Notes under the pieces: model-generated
Database searches by the model: none
The model's input: only the letters and a program-made list of their open reading frames with translations
Told to the model about the DNA's origin: nothing
Position numbers and translations under genes: made by a program
Part shown: one piece after another, positions 55,899 through 64,000 of the stretch
How positions within the stretch are numbered: position 1 is the stretch's first letter
Layout: every line of letters begins with the position of its first letter
Assembly: GCA_026724425.1 (NCBI GenBank)
Contig: JAIUCV010000665.1
Span: forward strand, 186,001-250,000
DNA: 64,000 nucleotides
From: Erythrophleum ivorense
Taxonomy: Eukaryota; Streptophyta; Magnoliopsida; Fabales; Fabaceae
Direction of reading: 5' to 3'

Positions 55899-58409
55899 AT
55901 GCCAATGACCTCCACTGTGCTCCTCCGTATGCTCCGGGAATGTAAGAACCTCCGGTTTCTTCTTCAAATTCACGGCAGCTTAATCGTCTCAGGCGTTAAA
56001 CCTCACAACCAGCTCGTAAATGCTTATTCTCTGTTTCAAAGACCGGACCTTTCTCGAATCGTCTTTAACTCAGTTCGAGACCCAGGTGTTGTTTTGTGGA
56101 ATTCAATGATCAGAGGCTACACGAGAGCCGGTTTGTACAGAGAAGCTCTCGGATTATTCGGATACATGTCAGAGGAGAAAGGTATGGAACCAGACAAGTA
56201 CACTTTCACTTTCGCTTTGAAGGCGTGCACTGGATCTATGGACTTGGAGGAAGGCTTACGAATACATGATTTGATCGCCGAGATGGGTTTTGAGTCTGAT
56301 GTTTATATAGGAACCGCGTTAGTTGAAATGTACTGTAAAGCTGGAGACTTGATTTCTGCTAAGCAAGTGTTCGATAAAATGCCTGTGAAAGATACCGTTA
56401 CTTGGAACATTATGGTTTCCGGGTTGGCTCAAAATGGATTTCCTTGTGAAGCCTTGCGGTTGTTTCGTGATATGAATTTGAGTTGTGTTGGCATTGATCA
56501 TGTTAGTCTCTACAATCTGATCCCTGCGGCTTCAAAGCTAGAGAGGAACGATGTGTGCAGATGTCTTCATGGATTTGTGATGAAAAAGGGTTTTGCTTCT
56601 GGTTTCTCTAGTGGGTTGATCGACATGTATTGCAAATGTGAGGATTTATATGCTGCTGAGTGCATTTTTGAAGAAGTTTGGAGGAAGGATGACTCTTCAT
56701 GGGGCACAATGATGGCAGCTTATGCAAATAATGGGTACTTTGAGGAGGTATTGGAGTTGTTTGAGCTTATGAGAAACTATGATGTTAGAATGAATAAGGT
56801 AGCTGTAGTAAGTGCTCTTCAAGCTGCTGCGTATGTAGGGGACTTAGAGAAAGGGATTGCGATTCATGAATACGTAGTGCAACAAGGAATGATGGGTGAC
56901 GTCTCGGTTGCAACTTCTCTTATGGGTATGTATTCCAAATGTGGTGAGTTGGAGAAAGCAGAAGAACTCTTCATTAATATTAAAGATAGAGATGTCGTTT
57001 CTTGGTCTGCCATGATTGCATCGTTTGAGCAAGCTGGTCATCACGAAGATGCTCTCTCTTTGTTTAGGGATATGATGAAAATACAAGTCAAGCCTAATGC
57101 TGTAACTTTGACAAGTGTGCTCCCGGCTTGTGCAGGAGTAGCTGCCTCTAGACTGGGTAAGAGCATACATTGTTATGTTATAAAGGCTGATATTGAGTCT
57201 GAGTTGGAAACTGCCACAGCTATTATTTCAGTGTATGCCAAAAGTGGTCTCTTTTCTCTCGCGCTTAAAGCTTTTGAAAGACTGCCAGTTAAAGATGCCG
57301 TAGCATTCAACGCTCTAGCACAAGGGTATACACAGATAGGTGATGCCGGTAAAGCATTTGATGTGTACAATAATATGAAGTTACACGGAGTATGCGCAGA
57401 CTCGGGAACAATGGTTGGTTTGCTTCAAACTTGTGCACTCTGTAGTGACTATGATCGAGGTTCTTGTGTCTACGGCCAAATTATAAAACATGGGTTCGAT
57501 TCAGAATGTCATGTGGCTCATGCTCTGATCGATATGTTCACCAAATGTGACGCCCTCGCTGCAGCAAAATCTTTGTTTGACAGGTGTGGATTCGAGAAAA
57601 GTACCGTATCTTGGAATATAATGATGAATGGGTACTTACTCCATGGCCAAGCTGAAGAAGCTATTACCGCTTTTCTTCACATGAAGGTTGAGAGTTTTCA
57701 GCCAAATATAGTCACATTTGTTAGCCTCTTACACGCAGCAGCACAATTAGCAGGGTTGAGATTAGGGATGTCAGTTCAAGCCAGTCTAATCCGGTTTGGA
57801 TTTTGTTCCTACACGCCCGTAGGAAATAGCCTTGTTGATATGTATGCGAGATGTGGAATGATCGAATCTTCCGAGAGATGCTTTATGGAGATAAGAAACA
57901 AAGACATGGTTTCATGGAACACTATGCTCTCTGCTTACGCCCTCAATGGTTTAGCCAGCTGTGCGGTCTCACTTATCTCGTTTATGCAAGAAAACGAACT
58001 TAAACTAGACTCTCTTTCCTTTCTCAGTGTTCTTTCAGCTTGTAGACATGCGGGTTTAGTCGAAGAAGGGAAACGAATGTTCAAGGAGATGGAAGAGAGG
58101 CACAAGATCGAAGCAGAAGTTGAACATTATGCTTGTATGGTTGATCTATTAGGGAAAGCTGGTTTGTTTGGTGAAGCTGTGGAGATGGTGAGAAGAATGA
58201 GAGTGAAAGCAAGTGTAGGAGTGTGGGGAGCTTTATTGAGTTGTTCAAGAATGTATTGTAATTTGTGGTTAAGTAACGCTGCATTGTGTCAGCTTGTTAA
58301 ACTTGAGCCACTAAATCCTTCTCATTATGGTCAAGAACGGAGATTGGGAGAGGCTAATGATGGATCAAGAATCAAGAAAGTTCCTGCTTGTAGTTGGATC
58401 CAAGTTTAA
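55899..58409 (+). CDS. PLS-class pentatricopeptide repeat protein
   Basis: Intronless 836-aa frame starting MPMTSTVLLRML. It is built of about 20 PPR motifs in the P-L-S pattern (for example VVLWNSMIRGYTRAGLYREAL, DTVTWNIMVSGLAQNGFPCEAL, DVVSWSAMIASFEQAGHHEDAL). PLS proteins bind organellar RNA sequence-specifically, usually for C-to-U editing. The C-terminus has an E1-like region (HYACMVDLLGKAGLFGEAVE) that ends IKKVPACSWIQV, with a shortened stretch after LEPLNPSHY and no E2/DYW domain, so a separate deaminase would be needed. Organelle targeting is expected from the family, although the N-terminus is short. Probably the At2g39620 orthologue. It is not of the RFL type that TAS2 siRNAs target. 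Confidence 0.92.
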   Translation: MPMTSTVLLRMLRECKNLRFLLQIHGSLIVSGVKPHNQLVNAYSLFQRPDLSRIVFNSVRDPGVVLWNSMIRGYTRAGLYREALGLFGYMSEEKGMEPDKYTFTFALKACTGSMDLEEGLRIHDLIAEMGFESDVYIGTALVEMYCKAGDLISAKQVFDKMPVKDTVTWNIMVSGLAQNGFPCEALRLFRDMNLSCVGIDHVSLYNLIPAASKLERNDVCRCLHGFVMKKGFASGFSSGLIDMYCKCEDLYAAECIFEEVWRKDDSSWGTMMAAYANNGYFEEVLELFELMRNYDVRMNKVAVVSALQAAAYVGDLEKGIAIHEYVVQQGMMGDVSVATSLMGMYSKCGELEKAEELFINIKDRDVVSWSAMIASFEQAGHHEDALSLFRDMMKIQVKPNAVTLTSVLPACAGVAASRLGKSIHCYVIKADIESELETATAIISVYAKSGLFSLALKAFERLPVKDAVAFNALAQGYTQIGDAGKAFDVYNNMKLHGVCADSGTMVGLLQTCALCSDYDRGSCVYGQIIKHGFDSECHVAHALIDMFTKCDALAAAKSLFDRCGFEKSTVSWNIMMNGYLLHGQAEEAITAFLHMKVESFQPNIVTFVSLLHAAAQLAGLRLGMSVQASLIRFGFCSYTPVGNSLVDMYARCGMIESSERCFMEIRNKDMVSWNTMLSAYALNGLASCAVSLISFMQENELKLDSLSFLSVLSACRHAGLVEEGKRMFKEMEERHKIEAEVEHYACMVDLLGKAGLFGEAVEMVRRMRVKASVGVWGALLSCSRMYCNLWLSNAALCQLVKLEPLNPSHYGQERRLGEANDGSRIKKVPACSWIQV

Positions 58410-58551
58410 GAATACCCAATTTTTTTGCCTTTTCTTCTTATCATGTAGATTTTGTATTGTAATATGATTGGTTGAATACAGAGTTGCATGTATCCGTGGG
58501 ATTATCTTTCAACTGGTTATATAAATCTGATTATACAGTAAAAGACATCAA
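58410..58551. other. PPR 3' flank
   Basis: Short AT-rich 3' flank leading to the tRNA gene; no other feature seen. Confidence 0.4.
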
Positions 58552-58623
58552 GGGTCCATAGCTCAGTGGTAGAGCAATTGACTGCAGATCAATAGGTCAC
58601 CGGTTCGAACCCGGTTGGGCCCT
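58552..58623 (+). tRNA. tRNA-Cys (GCA)
   Basis: 72-nt cloverleaf without intron. The acceptor stem GGGTCCA pairs with TGGGCCC (one G:U), discriminator T58623. A-box-like TAGCTCAGTGGTAGAG, anticodon stem ATTGA/TCAAT with loop CTGCAGA, anticodon GCA at 58584-58586, and B box GGTTCGAACCC are all present. No CCA is encoded, as expected for a nuclear gene. Confidence 0.97.
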
Positions 58624-58629
58624 CTTCTC

Positions 58630-58641
58630 TTTTTTTTTTTT
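58630..58641 (+). terminator. RNA polymerase III terminator
   Basis: Run of 12 T starting 7 bp after the tRNA-Cys gene. Confidence 0.8.
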
Positions 58642-59263
58642 GAATAAAAATTATTTAGTGGGCTTCGTAACCAAAGAGATTATGGGCTTTCTTTCTTCTA
58701 AAATCCACTCTGCTATTATTCGTCTTCTCCCTTAAATGTGGTAAGTTATGAGGGAGAGGCTACGAGGAAAAATGTTGGTCGTAAAGTGATTGGTTTCTTC
58801 AATCGGTCCAAGTTGTTTCATTGCTTGCTTGATTAAATATGATCTATAAACAATACATACAAAGCTTTGTATCTGAATTTATGTTCACCACAAGACTTAC
58901 GCTATCAAGTATTTACTTTGTTTGAACGAGAAGGTAGTTCTGATTGCGACATGATTTTTACTCAATCTACATAAAAAATCACTAAAGACTATATTTCAGC
59001 TAATTATATTCGAAATTTTACGATTTCAAAAAGATATCAGCTTCCAACAAAACGTTTTATATAAAGAAGTTCAAAGCTAAAAAACAGAACAAAATCATAA
59101 GTAGACAGGACAAACGTATAAAATTGGTATTCACTTTACCTTTTCTCAAACCGTATTTTCTTTCTTCTTTCTCCAAAATTCCCCCCTTGACTATACTCCC
59201 TCCTCTTGCATTGGCTAATATATATATAAGGGAAAACACAAGACGAGTGCCACTTTCAAAATT
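58642..59263. other. Spacer between tRNA-Cys and the zf-C3H1 gene
   Basis: About 620 bp with no supported gene; the right part should be the 3' UTR of the minus-strand zf-C3H1 gene. Confidence 0.5.
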
Positions 59264-62200
59264 TCAATCAATCTTGATTCCTTTCTTTAAAGCTGCTTCT
59301 TCGATCTCAATGCCTCTTCTCTCTTCTATACTTCTACATAAACTCCGATAACATCTCCATAGCTTCACTGACATTGGATACACAGACACAGCTTTACTCA
59401 AGAATCTCTCAGCTCTTGTCTTGAAACCATTTATATTGCTCAATATTTCTCCAGCCTCTACCCATATATACTCAGGAGCTACTGGTATGGCACAAGAGAT
59501 TGTATTCACCAGATTCAGACCTGCCCAGAAATGAATACCCGAAGAACCGGAATCCGAATGTTGCTCTTCTTTCCTTAATAGCTTGCTTACAGACAAAGCC
59601 AGCGGGTAATTGCACGGAACCAACCCTAAGATAGCTTCCACAAAATCGACCAATTCCTTTTGTTTACTCAGCTTCTCGGGTACGAGTGATGGTCCGTGCC
59701 ATGCTTCAAGGGCAACATTTACCACTAAGTGTTCAGATGAAATTGGAGCCAGAAGGTTAGTGACTAGCTTCCTCACTCTCGGTTTCTCAGCGCTGTTGCT
59801 GATGAATTTCCATGATAGTGGCTCTTTTAAAGGTAAAGAGCTTGCTCGGTCCAAATAAGAGTTGAGTAATCTCAGTTGTAGGTTGATTGAGAATTCACCA
59901 GTTGCTTGCAACTCACTGATTAGCTGAAACACAGCATGCTCTCTCAGACAGTGCATAAAATGCTCAGGAGATGTAGCTTTTAGTGCTTGGTCAATGGCCG
60001 AGCGAGCCCCGGTCCAGTTACTCTGCAGTAGATAATGGAGAGAGAGATTAAGATATCCAAACATCACATCCACTTGAACTGATGCAAGCTTCAGATCTGA
60101 TAAAGCTGATTTCATCAAACTATCATCACCTTCTTCTTCTTCTTCATTAGCCAGTACTGTCCTTTTCTTACTGGACAATACATACCATCGGGACATGATT
60201 TCTCTTGCCAAGTCGTACTTTCCTCCTTGCAAAGCATATTCAGCGTACTGGTTCCAAATCCACTGTATATCTGAAGACTCTTTTGGTTCCTGCTTTAGAA
60301 GCTCATCAAACCCAGACGACAATGTTTTTTTCGACTCATTTGGTTTCATTCTAGCTGCTAACAGTTTCAGCTCCAAGCAAGATGGGTAGAGACTAACTGA
60401 TGTCTTCACAATGTCCCTACAGTGTCCTATCTCATTAACTGCAATCATAAACAGGGCGCGGTTCAGAGCAAATAGCCCGGCAGTTCGCTCTTGTTTTCCA
60501 TTTTCCGACGACCCATCGCTAGTACAAAGTTCTACTGAGCGCATCCCTTTCTCAAATATTCCGAGAGCCATCTGCTTCAGATCCCCTACCAAATTAACAG
60601 AAGGCCACTCTATTTCTAGTAGTTCCTTCTCCATCTCAAGTCGGTGGACAAAAGAATCAGGCAGCTTCCTGTAAATAACTAAGTAGACACAAGAAATCCA
60701 GAACACACATTTGTCAGAAAATGTTAAGCATGTGAGAATGTGAGACATCATTGAAAAGTCAGGGTCATCAGAAACTGCTGCTGGAGCCTGAAGCTTGGAT
60801 ATTCTCTGGACTGCCTTTGAAACATTCCCAGAAATGCACAAGAGGTTGAACATCTGCAACAAAAGATCTAATATGCAAGCGCTGGCATGATTCCTGTCAA
60901 TAGACCCAGATGCATGGTTGCAGAGAGCCGAGAGCGCAGCATCGTATGCAGTTAACTGGTCGGTAAGTTGTCCCCGACTGTTGATGTACATAAGCCATAT
61001 TACATATGAGCTGCTACATTGTTTGACCTGAAAAGTTGAAATGTTATCCCATATAAACCAGGCCACGAAATTGTTAAGTATCAAAGCGTTCCATAAGAAA
61101 GATGCAAAATGAACGAGCAATTTGGATAATGTACTGAAAAAGATGAAGATATGCATAGGCAATATATAAGTTCGAAAACTATAAAACACTATGAGAAACC
61201 ACCCGCCAAATCAATCTTGGGTGTATCACAATCACCAATGTTCTTATATTACGATATAAATTATCACATATATATATATATATATATATCTATACATGCA
61301 GGCATACACAAACAATCAATCATAATATGCACATTTGTGATTACGTAGATGCAGGCAATAACATACCCCATGAGAACACATATCTTTCACATTCGATCCT
61401 TCATTCGCATAATAAATCAGGAGATAAACAGTCCAAAGAATCTCAGAAGTTGGGTCACGTTCAAGACCTCGTGAAAGCACAGAAAGGGCCTGAAAAATCT
61501 GCCATCAGAATTAGAACGAGAGCTAAATTTGAATCATTTAATACAACACAATATTAACAGGAATCAAACAGCATTGCCTGGATCAAGCCTTTTGTCTGGT
61601 CAACTTCCCGACCGAAAATAATAAGAGCCATTTCCACAGGTTCAACAGCAGCATCTGAACCTTGTTTAAGGGGATTCTACGAATGTACCAAGCAGGTCAG
61701 TGCAAGATGGTAACACGTCAATAAAAGAATACAGCACGGGTCAGATCTGCAGCTAGCTATAAGCATAACTAAAGGTTAATATAAAGAGAGAAAAAAAAAA
61801 GACAAACCATCATGCTATGTTTAAAATATGATGAGTATGCTCTTGAATTTCCTAGGACATCAATTCGACCTTCATGTTCACTTGCCGGTATATTCTTGCA
61901 AAGGGAGTTCGATGAGGCTAGGCAGACACTAAAGTGCTTCCACCATATTTGCCCACATCTTTGAGCCAGAACGGACTCATAAGACCACGAATCAACCTTC
62001 ATCGTATCCAAGCAGACTAGATAAGTTGGTGAAAGCTCCACCTCAACAATCTGGTATCCTCTGGAAGAATTATGTTTCTTCTGATGTACACTTGACCCAG
62101 CACTACAATCTGCAACACCAACAAATTAAGAATTCTAGCAAAGAAACAGCATATCTAGAACTCTTAAATACACATTTTCTGCCGTACCAGGAGGATCATT

Positions 62201-64000
62201 TAGACTTTGAAGCAAACTGTCATCAGAGAAATCTTTGAAATGTTGCCAAGAACATTCATCATTATTGCACCTTCCACGTAACTCGTACATGCAGAAAGGC
62301 CGAAAAGGGTCCACCTTCAAATTACAGGTGTAGAAGCCAATTTCTTTCTCATATACTGGAGTTTCAGTCAAGCTCCTACATTGTCTTTCATCACTATATA
62401 GGCTATATGACTTCTTTTGAAGTGCATATTCTGGTCCCAGAGACGTAATGGAAGACCCAGGGACTTTTAGATGATTGATCGTGCTCCGAAATAAAGGGCC
62501 TGTCAAAGCTGCACATGATAAAAGGCCATCCTCTGGTGAAATACTATGGGACTCCATATTTATAGATGATTGAAAATTCAGAGAATTTTCCTCGATTGCA
62601 CACTGTTCAACTGGTGGTTCAGAGGGACTTCCTTGCAGCTTATTGACGCCTGGCTCTGAAATTAAAAACAGGAAGACGTGTTACTGAAAAGAAAAATAAA
62701 AGTTCAGCACATTGACACCATGCATTGGTTCAGCTATCTCGGATAATGCTTTGGGAACACAGTCACGAGGCCACCGAATTTGGCGCTAGTTCATGCATTT
62801 GCTATCCGCAAGTTAGCTCAATCATCTCCAAGAGTAGACATTTGAAAGAAAATTCAGATGGCCAGCCACGCACAAGATTGATATTTCATAAAATAACTAA
62901 GCAAAATGCTAATAACTTATAAATAAACTACTTACCTCTAGAATCAGTATGCTGATATTTTTCTGAGACAGGGCTACAGCCATCTTTCTGGGTTTGTTCA
63001 CTTGCAACATCACTTTCATCCCCTCTATCTATCACAGTCTCTCCATTGAAACATGTGCCACCTTTAGATTCTTCCCTCATGCTTAGACGCTCAAATAATT
63101 TAGATCTTAATGATGCTTCGAGAATCAAAGAATTCTGATTGACTGGTGTTTGCTCAAGATTTCCAGCTTGATTTCCAAGGTTCTCCTCGGTAGACTGATG
63201 GTCCACTGGAAATGACTCGTCATCTGGCAACATGTTTGCATCACTTGACGGGGAGCATATTCTACTTAAAGTTTGCTTGTTACAGCAATGCAATCCATCC
63301 GACGTACTAGCATCAAGATCACTGCACAGTTCTGATCCCAAATTCTGTCCACTACGGGAACGAGGTAGAGTATGACTGCCGCCATATTCATTGTTATATC
63401 TCTGGTTGCTTTCTAGCTGAGTATGCTGAGGGATGTTCGTTTTGGTTGCCAAAACGATGTTTTCAGTACCATTATTCACGAAATGCGACCCATTTTCAGG
63501 GTGCTCACGATGTATAGAAGGCCACAACAATCTGGTGTCCCCCACAATGAGAGATCCATAGTGAGCAGATAAACTTTCTCTCTTACTGTAAAGTTCTGCA
63601 CATCTAGCATTTGCCTCGATCAAAGATCTCTGTGCCTTTCTATAAACCTTAAGAGCATTTCTTTCTTCAATTTCACAAAGGTGTTTACGTTCTTGTGCTT
63701 CCTCCAACTCTCTGTCAAGGGATTCCTCAAGGTTTGTCAAAGATAGCATATCCAGTTGACTATGTCCAGAAATAGTTGTATTTCCCGGGATGTTCCAGAG
63801 ACCGGAATTGTTCAACCTTGGCTACATTGCAAGCAGAAAAACAAAAAATCAAAAGTAAGATCATGAAATCCTACCAGCCCCTCCAACTCATAAGTCATTA
63901 TATAAGAATCTAGAAAATAACCTGATGGCTTCCATTGACTATTTTAAGCAACTGGTCACTTGAGACGCCGGTATCAACATTTTTCATTGTTTCCAGTTCT
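59264..64000 (-). CDS. ZFC3H1/Red1-like protein with zf-C3H1 domain, 5' end outside window
   Basis: Seven exons seen: 63922-64000 (partial), 62936-63821, 62188-62655, 61808-62109, 61578-61676, 61367-61489 and 59264-61027, encoding about 1239 C-terminal residues with in-frame joins. The exon at 62936-63821 has a coiled coil (LEESLDRELEEAQERKHLCEIEERNAL). The next carries the zf-C3H1 signature DPFRPFCMYELRGRCNNDEC followed by SWQHF (CX7CX4CX3H). The rest is helical, HAT/TPR-like repeat sequence. Homologues (human ZFC3H1, yeast Red1) link the MTR4 helicase to the nuclear exosome and remove unwanted polyadenylated RNAs; a similar role here is inferred. The intron after exon 61578-61676 begins with GC. 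Likely the At2g39580 orthologue. Confidence 0.88.
61267..61290. repeat. (TA)n microsatellite in an intron
   Basis: TATATA tract of about 24 bp within the intron between exons 61367-61489 and 59264-61027 of the zf-C3H1 gene. Confidence 0.8.

Overview
The window is nuclear DNA of a Brassicaceae plant, close to Arabidopsis but apparently not A. thaliana. It has intron-rich genes with GT-AG splicing and AT-rich spacers. From memory, its gene order follows the A. thaliana chromosome 2 segment from about At2g39690 down to At2g39580, with the array described below inserted. No database search was possible; orthologue names rest on recognised protein sequence and order.

Left part (1-12.7 kb). The 5' end of a DUF547/MIP1-leucine-zipper gene (minus) is followed by two tandem trans-acting siRNA loci on the plus strand, corresponding to TAS2 and TAS1c, each with a miR173-type target site (1690-1711 and 3184-3205). 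At the first locus, the segment matching the known TAS2 PPR-targeting siRNA lies exactly in the 21-nt register set by the predicted cut. Both loci carry, in order, short pieces of RFL-type PPR coding sequence. Then come a plastid-type RlmN-like radical-SAM gene (minus, 10 exons), a hAT MITE with a perfect 8-bp target duplication, and BIK1 (minus, 6 exons).

Centre (12.7-52 kb). A DUF506 gene (plus) borders a young tandem array of GH17 beta-1,3-glucanase genes. There are six copies: A (15136), B (22681), C (28985), D (35289, broken by a copia element), E (43076, lost its signal peptide) and F (50079, complete, with two X8/CBM43 domains). B, C and D start exactly 6304 bp apart. A, B, C and E end before the X8 region. 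The unit carries about 4.6 kb of T-rich spacer with a hAT MITE and a TA-flanked MITE, and one junction also copied the last exon of DUF506. The copia element in D is intact: LTRs without substitutions, a 5-bp TSD, and one 1397-codon gag-pol frame.

Right part (52-64 kb). ALG5 dolichyl-phosphate glucosyltransferase (plus, 10 exons), an intronless PLS-type PPR gene (plus), tRNA-Cys(GCA), and the 3' two-thirds or more of a ZFC3H1/Red1-like zf-C3H1 protein gene (minus, runs off the window).

Functionally these are mostly unrelated housekeeping and defence genes. The two unusual parts are the TAS pair, which would produce siRNAs against RFL-PPR mRNAs and itself looks like decayed PPR sequence, and the glucanase array, a snapshot of recent amplification, domain loss and transposon damage.
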